A stretch of 27,614 nt of DNA, from NCBI GenBank assembly GCA_002344205.1, contig DDSZ01000027.1, forward strand, positions 2,181-29,794, in the 5' to 3' direction. Position numbers and translations under genes: made by a program. Below, in pieces: positions 19,149 through 27,307 of this stretch (position 1 is its first letter; the number at the start of each line of letters is the position of its first letter). Origin of the DNA: Opitutaceae bacterium UBA2377. GTDB lineage: Bacteria > Verrucomicrobiota > Verrucomicrobiia > Opitutales > Opitutaceae. The notes beneath the pieces were generated by a model. That model saw only the letters and a list, made by a program, of their open reading frames with translations, was not told the DNA's origin and did not search any database.

Positions 19149-19164
19149 TAGGGACTAGTGCCTA
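19149..19164. promoter_or_regulatory. 7-2-7 palindrome upstream of the pilM-secretin operon
   Basis: TAGGGACTAGTGCCTA is palindromic except for one mismatched pair and fits two heptamers (TAGGGAC and TAGGCAC) head to head with a 2-base gap. This is the geometry described for NarL-type regulators. It lies about 140 bases before the pilM start in the AT-richer, gene-free spacer 19090-19301. The rest of that spacer shows no ORF and no confident -35/-10 pair. Binding by either regulator of this window is an inference. Confidence 0.4.
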
Positions 19165-19301
19165 CATTTTGCCTTGTAATAAGGTAGATTATCCAGCAAA
19201 TCATCATTCCTCATTTCGACCGACACCTGCTAACGACGAATTATTTTCCCGTTTCCATCGGTGCCGACCCCATCAATCGCCTGACTACCACCGACTGAAG
19301 C

Positions 19302-20366
19302 ATGCTTTTTTCCGCAAAGCCGAAAGGGTATTTCGTCGAAAAGACAGACTACGGTTATCTTTTGGCCCGCACGTCATCGCCGGTGGCGCCGATGGTCATT
19401 GAGGAAGTCAGGGAGTGCCCTTTGAGCGACCAAGCCGCATTGCTCGATGCGATTAAGCAGTTGCAGCCCAAAAAGTCTTCAACCGGTTATCTTCATGCCA
19501 GCTGTGGGGTCTACACTCCCGAACGCTTTATTCGCAAAGCCACTCTGGATCCCAAAAAGTTAAAGGATCCAAATTACTTTACCGAAGTGCTCACCCAGCA
19601 ATTTCGGCTCGAACCGGAAAAATGTGTCACAGTGATTCTAAATGCGGCCGATGGCGCGGATTATGATCCCGCGAAGCCATCTGCGGGCAAAGAAGTTGTT
19701 TTTGCGGGCTTGCAAGCGGAAGAAGTAGTTGTTGCCCAAAACTCCCTTTTGGAGGTCGGAATTTATCCAGAGCGCTTGGAACTGGCTTCCATTTCCACTC
19801 TAGGTGCATTGGTCAGCTACCTTAACTTCTCGAATACCAAGACGCCGACGCTGGTTTTGGAAATTGAGGCTGATACCACCAACTCCTATATTGTAAGTGC
19901 GGAAGGCGTAGAAGCGACTCGCCCGATTCCCCAGGGTTTGGAATCCATGATTCCTGTCGTCCAAAAGGAGCTTGGCCTAAAAGACGAAGAGTCTGCCCGT
20001 AAATTATTCTATTCCAATACCTTTGACTTTACCGGGATGGGGCAGTCTTTGATAAAAAAATTGCTCAAGGAGCTCCAGTCTTCGATTGGCTTTTATGAAG
20101 TCCAGACCGGCCAGTCCGTTGGGCTGCTATTCACGGGTCTGCTCTCTCCCAAACTGGCTTGGTTAACGCAGGCTATAGCCAGCGGTCTGGGCATAGCCAC
20201 TCTCAAGGCCGATTTGCAGCCATGGCTAACCGCCCGCCAAATAACCGTGGCCGATTCCGCCAAGGCTGTTCTTGAACCGCGCTGGTTTGGCCTGCTTGGT
20301 CTGATGGCGCGCCACGATCCCACAACCCCAGCTGCCAATGCTGTCCCTGCTGAAAAAAAAGACTGA
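19302..20366 (+). CDS. pilM: PilM-like actin-fold protein of a type IV pilus-type machine
   Basis: This 354-residue soluble protein is identified mainly by position, as the first gene of an M-N-O-P-secretin operon, and by the overall PilM/GspL-cytoplasmic pattern. The N-terminal strand GYFVEKTDYGYLLAR, the central LELASISTLGALVSYL region, the LVLEIEADTTNSYIVSAEG strand-turn-strand and a C-terminal SIGFYEVQTGQSVG...LLFTGLLSP segment recall the SHS2/actin-like subdomains. No clean nucleotide-binding motif stands out. PilM binds the cytoplasmic tail of PilN on the inner face of the membrane. Base composition is visibly less GC-rich than in the neighbours. It overlaps the next gene by 29 bases. 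ATG 19302 lacks a Shine-Dalgarno. Confidence 0.7.
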   Translation: MLFSAKPKGYFVEKTDYGYLLARTSSPVAPMVIEEVRECPLSDQAALLDAIKQLQPKKSSTGYLHASCGVYTPERFIRKATLDPKKLKDPNYFTEVLTQQFRLEPEKCVTVILNAADGADYDPAKPSAGKEVVFAGLQAEEVVVAQNSLLEVGIYPERLELASISTLGALVSYLNFSNTKTPTLVLEIEADTTNSYIVSAEGVEATRPIPQGLESMIPVVQKELGLKDEESARKLFYSNTFDFTGMGQSLIKKLLKELQSSIGFYEVQTGQSVGLLFTGLLSPKLAWLTQAIASGLGIATLKADLQPWLTARQITVADSAKAVLEPRWFGLLGLMARHDPTTPAANAVPAEKKD

Positions 20367-20961
20367 CGCGGCCGCGGCCAACCGGATGCCAGCATGGCAT
20401 CCCAATTTCCGCAACTATGAGCAGTTGCCGGACACCAAGGCGGTGCGCACCAGCTTTTTCATCAATGGCGGTGCCATAACGGTCGCATTGGTGTTGTTGG
20501 TATACTTTGCTGTGCAGGAGCTCCAACTGCATTCCATTAATGCTCAGGTGGCGGATTGGGATGCGCAAATTGCCCGGGACAGGCCCGCCAGCAATCAAGC
20601 GGTGACCCAGTTCAAGCAGTTTCAGGCCGAGGAGGCCAAGATCGCGGAGGTTACCACGTTCCTGTCGGTCCGTCCCGTGGTTTCGAACCTTGTCCTGCGG
20701 GTCGGCCAGACATTGCCGGCCAACATCGCACTCGATGCTTTTGACCTGAGGGAGAACACAATCAACTTACGTGCGACAGTCCGTGGCTCACCCGACATGG
20801 CCAGCGGTTATGCCTCGCAGTATGTGGACCAGCTGCGCGGCGATGCGATTTTGGGCCCCCTGCTGGATGATGTGGCACTGACAAACATCAACCGAGTTCC
20901 CAGCACCGGTCGGCTGGCGATTGAAATCGTTCTCAAGCTCAAACCCCCGGCCAAAAAGTAA
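20338..20961 (+). CDS. pilN: PilN-like inner-membrane assembly protein
   Basis: This 207-residue bitopic membrane protein has a cytoplasmic tail of about 40 residues (MLSLLKKKTDAAAANRMP...), one transmembrane helix at about 42-60 (NGGAITVALVLLVYFAV), a coiled-coil stretch (about 60-105), and a periplasmic alpha/beta part ending IEIVLKLKPPAKK. Size, topology and the place between pilM-like and pilO-like genes identify it. Sequence similarity to PilN is weak, as is usual. The tail would dock with the PilM-like protein. The gene starts inside the pilM-like gene (29-base overlap, different frame). Confidence 0.75.
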   Translation: MLSLLKKKTDAAAANRMPAWHPNFRNYEQLPDTKAVRTSFFINGGAITVALVLLVYFAVQELQLHSINAQVADWDAQIARDRPASNQAVTQFKQFQAEEAKIAEVTTFLSVRPVVSNLVLRVGQTLPANIALDAFDLRENTINLRATVRGSPDMASGYASQYVDQLRGDAILGPLLDDVALTNINRVPSTGRLAIEIVLKLKPPAKK

Positions 20962-20966
20962 TCGTC

Positions 20967-21542
20967 ATGGCGATAAGCAACGAACAGCTCTTGGCGCTTC
21001 TGAAAAAGAACCCCCTGGTTACCGGCGTGGTGGTTCTTTCCCTGCTCTTGGTGGGCGCGATCTATTTCCGGCTTGATGCCATGCCCGAGGCCAATGCCGC
21101 GTTGGAGGCGAAGTCCGCCGAGGGCCGGCGTTTGGCGGAAAATATCAAAAATTCGGCCCAACTGACGGAGCAGCTCGCCGCGGTGACGGAGGCGAACAAG
21201 GAGATCACCAGTCGGCTCGTGCGGGTCGGACAGCTGGCCAACAATCTGCAGTATTTCTATCGTTTGGAGGCGGATACGGGGATCAAGCTTCTCGATCTGC
21301 GTCAAGTGACACAGTCTCGTGCACCCGCCAACGCCGCCAAGTTTCCCGTTACCTTTTCCGTTTCTGTGCAAGGATCTTATCCGCAGGTCTTTGATTTTCT
21401 TCGCCGCCTCGAAAGCGGGAGCCATTATTGCCGTGTGATGACGGCTAATCTTGTGCCGGCGGACGATGCGGGTGGCGCCAGCCTCCTGCGCCCCAATTCC
21501 GCCCGGCTTACGCTTAACCTTGAACTGCTTGGCCAGCCATGA
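20967..21542 (+). CDS. pilO: PilO-like inner-membrane assembly protein
   Basis: This 191-residue protein has a short cytoplasmic tail, one transmembrane helix (about 17-34, LVTGVVVLSLLLVGAIYF), a long periplasmic coiled coil (about 40-90) and an alpha/beta domain. That domain contains FSVSVQGSYPQVFDFLRRLE, a segment typical of PilO/GspM ferredoxin-like folds. It would form a heterodimer with the PilN-like protein. It begins five bases after the pilN-like stop, and its end overlaps the next gene as ATGA. Confidence 0.78.
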   Translation: MAISNEQLLALLKKNPLVTGVVVLSLLLVGAIYFRLDAMPEANAALEAKSAEGRRLAENIKNSAQLTEQLAAVTEANKEITSRLVRVGQLANNLQYFYRLEADTGIKLLDLRQVTQSRAPANAAKFPVTFSVSVQGSYPQVFDFLRRLESGSHYCRVMTANLVPADDAGGASLLRPNSARLTLNLELLGQP

Positions 21543-22054
21543 ATGCCAAAAAGGTCATCCTCTTGTCTTGGCTCCTGTTGAGTTTTGCCGCTGTCGCGCT
21601 GGCCCAGCGGTCAGACTTGGCAACGCCGGAGAAACGCAACGCTTCTGTGGCCCTCGCGACCAAACTGCTCCAACCCCGCGAGTTGTCGGCCATGCCTGAG
21701 ACACTTATCCCCCCATTCAATCCACCGGCCTTTGAGCAGCCGGATCCCGAGGAAATCCGGGCGCAGCAGGCCGCTGCCTTGGCGGCGCAGGCCGCCAACA
21801 TCACCATCCGCCCCACAGGGGATCGCGGTGTCTTGGAAACACTGGCCGAGCGGCTGGCTCCTTCCGGCACGGTTATCATCGGCGGTGAGGCTGTCCTGCT
21901 CTTCGGTCAAAAAAGACTCAAAGTCGGGGACCGACTCACGATTGCCTTTGAAGGCGTCGAATACAACTTGGATATTACCGCCATCGGACGCACTACCTTT
22001 ACCCTTCGCCTGAACCGCGAGGAAATCACCCGGCCAATCAAATCAGGAAAGTAA
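21539..22054 (+). CDS. PilP/GspC-like periplasmic protein
   Basis: This 171-residue exported protein has a signal peptide at residues 1-22 (VILLSWLLLSFAAVALA, cleavage before Gln23), with no lipobox cysteine. A Pro/Ala-rich linker follows to about residue 85. The C-terminal domain (GTVIIGGEAVLLFGQKRLK, VGDRL, TFTLRLN) reads like the HR domain shared by PilP and GspC, which contacts the N0 domain of the secretin. PilP itself is usually a lipoprotein, so this is a variant or a functional analogue. It overlaps pilO by four bases, and its stop is two bases before the secretin start. Confidence 0.65.
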   Translation: MNAKKVILLSWLLLSFAAVALAQRSDLATPEKRNASVALATKLLQPRELSAMPETLIPPFNPPAFEQPDPEEIRAQQAAALAAQAANITIRPTGDRGVLETLAERLAPSGTVIIGGEAVLLFGQKRLKVGDRLTIAFEGVEYNLDITAIGRTTFTLRLNREEITRPIKSGK

Positions 22055-22056
22055 CC

Positions 22057-23904
22057 ATGAGAACACGCTCCCTCATCCCCTCCGCAGTGCTTGCTCTGCT
22101 CATACCCGCCAGCGCCTGGAGTCAGTCCGACCCGGTGGACTCCGTCCCTGCGCCATCTTCCGATTTTGTTATCAAAGAGGATGCGGTCGTCACGGGCGCG
22201 ACCAAGACGGCAGGTGCTGCCGGTGCCGACACCCTCTCCGTGGACTTCCCTGATGAAGATATCCGCAACATCCTGCGTAATGTCGCCGACCTCTTCGAAA
22301 TCAACTTGGTCGTGCCCGACACCTTGCAGGGCCGCACTTCCATCAAGTTGCGCGATGTCACCTGGCGGCAGATTTTCCAAGTGACGCTCTCGCCCGTTGG
22401 CTTCACTTACATTGAGGAGGGCAACATCATCAAGATCGTCAGCAATGAGAGTCTTGCTGCCGAGCCTCTTTCGACCGAGGTGTTCATCATCAACTATGCC
22501 CCGGCTGGCGAACTTAAGCCCGCGCTGGATCCGCTCGCCAATTCACCCGGTGGCGGCATTCGAGTCGATGTGCGTAGCAACGCCCTCATCATTACCGAGC
22601 GCCCGACGCAGATTAACAAGATCCGCCCGATCATCGAGCAGCTCGACAAGGCCACCGCGCAGGTGATGATTGAGTCAAAATTTGTCGAGGTCACCAATGC
22701 CGACGTGCGCAACATCGGTGTCAACTGGACATCGCTCTCAGGCATGCAGGTGGGTGCCGGTGGCTTGAATCAGGAGTGGAACCGCGAGCGTGGGCAAAAC
22801 CGGACCACAGGCCGCGACGGTTCTTCGGGTTCTTCTTCCACCCAAGGCACGACCGGTTCTAGCAGCACCAGTGTCAGCAACACTACAGGCACTACCGGAG
22901 GCACCACGAGCGGTTCCACCACTACCAACACTGGCGGAGTTACAACTTCCGATACGACCACCTCGGTGGGTGATCTTTTGACATTCAATCCAATCACCAA
23001 CCTTCCCACGGTTACCGCCATACCGCCCGTATCCAACACCACCACGAATATCACGCAACCCAGCTCACAGACCACCACGACTTCTGGAGTTAACAGTGGC
23101 ACCAATACGGCAAACTCTAACACCGTCACCGACAGCTTGGGCTCAACCCTCTCCTCGACGGCTTCCAATGCGGTCAATAATCTGTTCGGTCTGACCAACA
23201 CCGGTGGCACGAACCGGCTGGCTTCGGCGGTATTCTCAGCCTCCGACTTCAACGTGATTCTGTCGGCCTTGAAGACAACCAACGACACCAAGCTCGTTTC
23301 CAATCCCACGGTGGTGACGCTCAACAACTCCGAAGCCACCATCAACATCGGCCAGGAATTCCCGATTCCCAACTACACCTATAATCAGGAGCGGGGCACC
23401 TATGAGGTCAGCGGCTTCGAATACAAGCCTTTGGGTATCATTCTGAAGGTTACGCCGCAGGTTAACGCCCAAGGCTTCATCAAGCTTACAGTTGAGCCGG
23501 AAGTCAGCAGCTCGTCTGAATCGGCGAGCTTCGGCGGTGCCCAGATTCCGATTGTGGTGACCCGCAAGACCAAGACCCAGGTTTCACTCAAGGACGGTTT
23601 TACCATGGGTATCGGCGGTCTGATAGAAAACCGCGTTACCAAGGGGCAGACCCGAGTTCCTGTGCTTGGTGACATTCCGGTGTTAGGTCGCCTGTTCCGG
23701 TCGGACAGCACCAACGACACTATGCGCAATTTGATCATCTTTATCACGGCGAAAACCGTGAGCCCGGATGGTGCTCCCATTGAGGAAATTTTCGACTCCC
23801 GTGCGGTGCGCCAGATGCAAATGCGGCGGGATGAGCTGCCGGGCTATCGGGATGGATCGGATCCGTTCTTGCCGCATGCCGTGCAGCCCACGAAGCGTAT
23901 GTAA
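22057..23904 (+). CDS. pilQ: Secretin (PilQ/GspD family) with Ser/Thr-rich insert
   Basis: This 615-residue outer-membrane pore has a signal peptide at about 1-23, then an STN/N0-like domain at about 58-130 (VDFPDEDIRNILRNVADLFE). An NHR (N1) domain covers about 138-200 (IRVDVRSNALIITERP). The secretin core begins at about 200 and resumes at about 388-570, with the hallmark VPVLGDIPVLGRLF (534-547) and IIFITAKTV. Between them, residues about 251-385 are low-complexity Ser/Thr/Gly/Asn. This is the only gene in the window with a clear Shine-Dalgarno (AGGAAAG, 22045-22051, five bases before ATG). PilQ is preferred over GspD because of the preceding pilM-N-O-like genes. With one NHR domain it is short for a classical GspD. 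Confidence 0.9.
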   Translation: MRTRSLIPSAVLALLIPASAWSQSDPVDSVPAPSSDFVIKEDAVVTGATKTAGAAGADTLSVDFPDEDIRNILRNVADLFEINLVVPDTLQGRTSIKLRDVTWRQIFQVTLSPVGFTYIEEGNIIKIVSNESLAAEPLSTEVFIINYAPAGELKPALDPLANSPGGGIRVDVRSNALIITERPTQINKIRPIIEQLDKATAQVMIESKFVEVTNADVRNIGVNWTSLSGMQVGAGGLNQEWNRERGQNRTTGRDGSSGSSSTQGTTGSSSTSVSNTTGTTGGTTSGSTTTNTGGVTTSDTTTSVGDLLTFNPITNLPTVTAIPPVSNTTTNITQPSSQTTTTSGVNSGTNTANSNTVTDSLGSTLSSTASNAVNNLFGLTNTGGTNRLASAVFSASDFNVILSALKTTNDTKLVSNPTVVTLNNSEATINIGQEFPIPNYTYNQERGTYEVSGFEYKPLGIILKVTPQVNAQGFIKLTVEPEVSSSSESASFGGAQIPIVVTRKTKTQVSLKDGFTMGIGGLIENRVTKGQTRVPVLGDIPVLGRLFRSDSTNDTMRNLIIFITAKTVSPDGAPIEEIFDSRAVRQMQMRRDELPGYRDGSDPFLPHAVQPTKRM

Positions 23905-23921
23905 CCAGATGTTTTGACGTG

Positions 23922-23954
23922 AAAAAGGCCGCGCCCTCGGGCGCGGCCTTTTTT
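23922..23954. terminator. Bidirectional terminator between secretin and CPBP protease genes
   Basis: AAAAAGGCCGCGCC, loop CTCG and GGCGCGGCCTTTTTT form a strong stem (GGCCGCGCC 23927-23935 with GGCGCGGCC 23940-23948). There is an A-run before it and a T-run after it, so it can end transcription from both converging genes. Confidence 0.92.
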
Positions 23955-23972
23955 CTGATCACGCGGGGCAAC

Positions 23973-24581
23973 TTACCACCAACCATCAATAAATCCCTGC
24001 TGGGCTTTTATGGCGATTACGCCAAGGTTCTTGGTCAGGTGGGCGACGAAGCAGGGCAGTAACGAGTGGGCGGGGTTCCAGCCGGCGAAGCGCACCGCAT
24101 AAAACCAAAGGGAGCCGAGGAAAATCATGCCGGTGCTGAACCAGCCCTTGAGGCCAAGGGTTAATTGAAAGCCCTCCTCCCATTGCCAGAGAAACGGGTG
24201 CAACAATGCAAACACGGCGGATGCCGCCAAGATGCCTACCCAACGCATGCCGGTCCCGCGGCCGCGGATGACCAGATATCCGCGAAATATCACTTCCTCG
24301 ACGATCGCCGCACTCAAGGTATAGAGGGCGAAAAACAGGGTGAGGCGGGATTGCTCGGAGGCGATGCCCAGCCGGATTTCTCCCCAGGTTTCCAGTGCGA
24401 GCAACGCCAGGGCGCCGCTGGCGGCGAGAATCAGCATACGTCGGCTCGCCGGCGCGGTGCCGGGCAGTGCTCCGGGATTGGGTCGGCCGGCTTGCGCAGC
24501 TTGGCAATCGCTGCGCCACAAATACGCCACGTAAACGCCGGCGCCGATCATGAGGAGAAGCAACAGGGGGTGGTCGTTCAT
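23973..24581 (-). CDS. CPBP-family intramembrane glutamic endopeptidase
   Basis: This 202-residue polytopic membrane protein has the Abi/CPBP (Rce1-like) signature: EEVIFRG with Glu95, Glu96 and Arg100, then His128 (ALLHPF), then His181 and Asn185 (FVAHLTKN). Hydrophobic helices cover about 4-22, 48-66, 80-98, 113-130, 148-166 and 175-192. Members cleave CAAX-type or other membrane substrates, and some give bacteriocin self-immunity. The substrate here is unknown. It is divergent from the polyprenyl synthase gene and convergent with the secretin gene. Confidence 0.87.
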   Translation of the reverse strand: MNDHPLLLLLMIGAGVYVAYLWRSDCQAAQAGRPNPGALPGTAPASRRMLILAASGALALLALETWGEIRLGIASEQSRLTLFFALYTLSAAIVEEVIFRGYLVIRGRGTGMRWVGILAASAVFALLHPFLWQWEEGFQLTLGLKGWFSTGMIFLGSLWFYAVRFAGWNPAHSLLPCFVAHLTKNLGVIAIKAQQGFIDGWW

Positions 24582-24640
24582 CTTATCGTTACGACTATTG
24601 ATTAGCCATTTTGGCCGCCGTGGCTACTTTCGACTTTCTG

Positions 24641-25684
24641 ATGTCCAGCCCAGCCGCCATGCAACCGCCAGTCCATGCCTTCGGGCAGGTTTTTGTCCGT
24701 CTGCAGCCCCATCTGGCGTCGTTGGATATTTTTCTTCGCGATCAAGTGGCGCGTTTCGAGCCGGAAATCCGCAGCATGGCGGATTACTGCATCGATACCT
24801 CCGGTAAACGGATTCGCCCCGCACTGGTTTTCCTGAGTGGCTGGCGCGGAGACGAAGCGCCGTCACCGGATTTGGTGAAGGCTGCCGCCGTGGTCGAGCT
24901 CGTGCATCTGGCGACACTGGTGCACGACGACATCATGGATGAGGCGGAACTGCGCCGCAAACGCCGGACCGCGGCGCGTGAGTTTGGCGCGACTGCGGCT
25001 GTGCTGCTGGGCGATGCGCTGTTTTCCCACGCCTTGCATTTGGCCGCGCAGTTTCCGACCACTGAGGTTTGCCTGCATGTGGCTGAATCTACCCGCCGGG
25101 TGTGCGCGGGCGAAATCGTGCAAACCCTGCGTCGGGGTTCGACGGACATCTCGCGTGAGGACTACTGGCGCATCATCGACCTCAAGACGGCCGAACTTTT
25201 TCGCGTGTCCTGTTTTCTCGGCTCACGGCTGGCCGGCTCGCCGGCCGCTTACGTGGAGGCGGTGACCAGTTTTGGCCGGCACTTGGGCATAGCCTATCAG
25301 GTCTATGATGACCTCGCGGATTTTTTTGGAGACGAGCAACGCATCGGCAAGACGCTTGGCACCGACCTGAGCAGCGGCAAAATTACGCTGCCCTTGCAGA
25401 TATTGCTGGATCGCTTGCCGCCGGCCGAGCGGGCAGGACTCAATGAGGAAATCGCAGGCCGCCGTTCGCCGCAGATGCTCTTGCGGTTCAGCCAGATGAA
25501 GGAGTTGGGGGTGTTCCCCAGTGTGGCGGATGCCATTAACGCGGAGATCGCCACCGCGACCGAGGCCCTGAGCGCTTGGCCTACAGAAGGGCCCACGCCA
25601 CTGCTCCTCGAATTGGGGTCGATCCTGCGCGAACAGGTCGCCGCACTGAATCCCGAGCCGCCCAAACCGGCGCAAGCGGGGTAA
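24641..25684 (+). CDS. Long-chain polyprenyl diphosphate synthase (IspB-like)
   Basis: This trans-isoprenyl diphosphate synthase adds isopentenyl diphosphate units to make the side chain of a respiratory quinone. Numbered from ATG 24641 (347 residues), it has GKRIRPAL at about 56-63, the first Asp-rich motif DDIMD (96-100) followed by ELRRKRRT, and the second motif YDDLADFFGDE with GKTLGTDL. The fifth residue before the first Asp is Ala, as in long-chain enzymes and unlike farnesyl synthases with bulky residues there. An in-frame TTG at 24611 and an ATG at 24659 are other possible starts. Chain length cannot be read from the sequence. Confidence 0.9.
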   Translation: MSSPAAMQPPVHAFGQVFVRLQPHLASLDIFLRDQVARFEPEIRSMADYCIDTSGKRIRPALVFLSGWRGDEAPSPDLVKAAAVVELVHLATLVHDDIMDEAELRRKRRTAAREFGATAAVLLGDALFSHALHLAAQFPTTEVCLHVAESTRRVCAGEIVQTLRRGSTDISREDYWRIIDLKTAELFRVSCFLGSRLAGSPAAYVEAVTSFGRHLGIAYQVYDDLADFFGDEQRIGKTLGTDLSSGKITLPLQILLDRLPPAERAGLNEEIAGRRSPQMLLRFSQMKELGVFPSVADAINAEIATATEALSAWPTEGPTPLLLELGSILREQVAALNPEPPKPAQAG

Positions 25685-25730
25685 ATTTCCGTTTGCGATT
25701 TTCGCGGCCTGCCTTGAATCTCAACCCGCC

Positions 25731-26366
25731 ATGGACGTGATGAAGACACTCGGCCGAACCTTGGCCGCATCACCCGAGCGGCAACACGAAGCCGACTCCG
25801 ACATGGCCATTGTGCGAGCGGTTCAGGCCGGTGATGTCGCGGCCTTCGACCGGTTGATCGAGAAGTATCGCGGCCGGGTTTTTGGCGTTATCTACAACAT
25901 GACCTCCAATCGGGAGGACGCCGCCGACCTCACGCAGGACGCCTTCATCAAGGCCTTTCAGTCCATCAATCGCTTCCAAGGCCAATCCTCCTTTTTTACG
26001 TGGCTGTATCGCATTGCGATCAACTCCACCCTCACGCATTTGCGGAAAAGCCGCCTCCGGTCCTTCTTCAGCTTGGAAAAACTGGACGAAGACGACCGTC
26101 AATCCGCGGAAATTATTGATGCGCTTACAGATAAGACAGATACGGAGCGCGATGCCTTCGTTCGTGAACTTCAGGAAAAATTGAACGAAGCGATGCAAAA
26201 ATTGTCTATCAAGCATCGCACCGTGGTAACTTTATTCGAAATCGATGGCCTTGGACATCAGGAGATTGCCGAAGTCATGAACTGCTCGGTAGGCACCGTG
26301 CGCTCGCGTTTGCACTACGCGAAGCAACTGCTGCAAGCCGAGCTGCAACCCTACATGCGCAAATGA
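25731..26366 (+). CDS. RNA polymerase ECF sigma factor (RpoE-like)
   Basis: This 211-residue sigma factor has region 2 at about residues 38-105 (FDRLIEKYRGRVFGVIY, EDAADLTQDAFIKAF, FFTWLYRIAINSTLTHLRK). An acidic linker with DEDDRQSAE follows. Region 4 is at about 148-205 (LSIKHRTVVTLFEIDGLGHQ, EIAEVMNCSVGTVRSRLHYAK). The layout and motif wording fit the RpoE/SigW-like ECF groups. The stop overlaps the following gene as ATGA, the usual arrangement for a sigma/anti-sigma pair. An alternative start is Met4 (25740). It recruits RNA polymerase to a stress or envelope regulon that cannot be identified from here. Confidence 0.92.
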   Translation: MDVMKTLGRTLAASPERQHEADSDMAIVRAVQAGDVAAFDRLIEKYRGRVFGVIYNMTSNREDAADLTQDAFIKAFQSINRFQGQSSFFTWLYRIAINSTLTHLRKSRLRSFFSLEKLDEDDRQSAEIIDALTDKTDTERDAFVRELQEKLNEAMQKLSIKHRTVVTLFEIDGLGHQEIAEVMNCSVGTVRSRLHYAKQLLQAELQPYMRK

Positions 26367-27226
26367 ACCACGAGTCGCCCCGCCGTTCCCCGGTTACCCT
26401 TGAGCAGCTTCTGCGCTTGAAGCGCGCCGAGCGCCCGCCGGCTGCATTCTGGAGTGAGTTCGACCAAGCCATGCGGGCCAAACAGCTTGCGGCCATCGTC
26501 GAGCCGCGTCCTTGGTGGGCGCCATTTATCAAGGTCGGTTCCCGTGTGGCCCGCTATCAGCTCCCGGTCGGCGCGACCGCAGTGCTGGCGCTCTCGGTTT
26601 TGACCGTCAGCCAATATCGTCCGCCGGTCAGCGAATCTGTGTATGTGCCTTCCGTCGCGCACGCGGTGCAGCAAAACGTTGAGGCGGTCGCGGCGCAGGT
26701 GACGACGCAGCCTGTGGAGCAGCGGATGCCAGCGGTCGACAACGATGCCGTTTTGCGGGACACCCCGGCTTTGGCGGTGGCGGAAACAGTTGCCCGGGTC
26801 AATGAACCCCTTTCAGGGCAGATCAGCCAATTGGTCTCCATGGTCAGCGGCTCCCGTTCTGCCGTCATGGCCAACTCCGAGCTTTCACCTTCCGCCCGCT
26901 CCATCGCGGCGAATCTGGCCGCGGTCAAGGCGAACGAGCCCGAGCTCGCCCGGTGGATTGATCGCGCCCCGGGATTTGAAACCCAGACCCTTGCGGTGCA
27001 AAGCGCACCGGTGGAGCCGCTCACCCAAGTGTCCACGTCCGGCGATTCGACCCGTGTCCGCCGTCTGCTGGCTTCGAGCCTGCCTGCTTCTCTGCCGGCG
27101 TCAGATGCCGCCAGCCAGCGCAATGTCGGCCGTGTCGGTCGCAGTTTGTCCGACGAACGGTTGTATGATCGCGTGAGCCGCTTCGATGTGGAGGGCGAGC
27201 GGCTGGCCATCAACATCCGGCTTTGA
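26363..27226 (+). CDS. Single-pass membrane protein, probable anti-sigma factor
   Basis: This 287-residue protein is placed by its ATGA overlap with the ECF sigma gene. The N-terminal cytoplasmic segment (1-64) is helical and charged (LEQLLRLKRAERPPAAFWSE). One hydrophobic helix lies at about 66-83, and the rest (84-287) would be extracytoplasmic, low in structure and rich in Ala, Val, Ser and Gln, ending RLAINIRL. There is no HxxxCxxC zinc anti-sigma motif and no recognised sensor domain. The anti-sigma role is inferred from context and topology only. It could also be a structural membrane protein co-expressed with the sigma factor. Confidence 0.6.
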   Translation: MNHESPRRSPVTLEQLLRLKRAERPPAAFWSEFDQAMRAKQLAAIVEPRPWWAPFIKVGSRVARYQLPVGATAVLALSVLTVSQYRPPVSESVYVPSVAHAVQQNVEAVAAQVTTQPVEQRMPAVDNDAVLRDTPALAVAETVARVNEPLSGQISQLVSMVSGSRSAVMANSELSPSARSIAANLAAVKANEPELARWIDRAPGFETQTLAVQSAPVEPLTQVSTSGDSTRVRRLLASSLPASLPASDAASQRNVGRVGRSLSDERLYDRVSRFDVEGERLAINIRL

Positions 27227-27252
27227 TCCGGCTAAAGTCTCCCGGTTCCATC

Positions 27253-27280
27253 GGCCCCGCCCCAGCGGGGCCTTTGCTTT
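27253..27280 (+). terminator. Rho-independent terminator after the sigma/anti-sigma operon
   Basis: The stem GGCCCCGC (27253-27260), a 4-base loop and GCGGGGCC (27265-27272) are followed by TTTGCTTTT. It lies 26 bases after the stop. Confidence 0.85.
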
Positions 27281-27307
27281 TGGCCGGTGATCGCTTATCT
27301 TCCCGGC

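Noticed and set aside
22807..23211. Ser/Thr-rich stretch as a DNA tandem repeat or CRISPR-like array
   Set aside because: It has no regular repeat period; it is amino-acid low complexity within the secretin frame.
24611..24640. TTG start for the polyprenyl synthase
   Set aside because: It is only ten codons upstream of an in-frame ATG, has no Shine-Dalgarno, and the extension has no family match.
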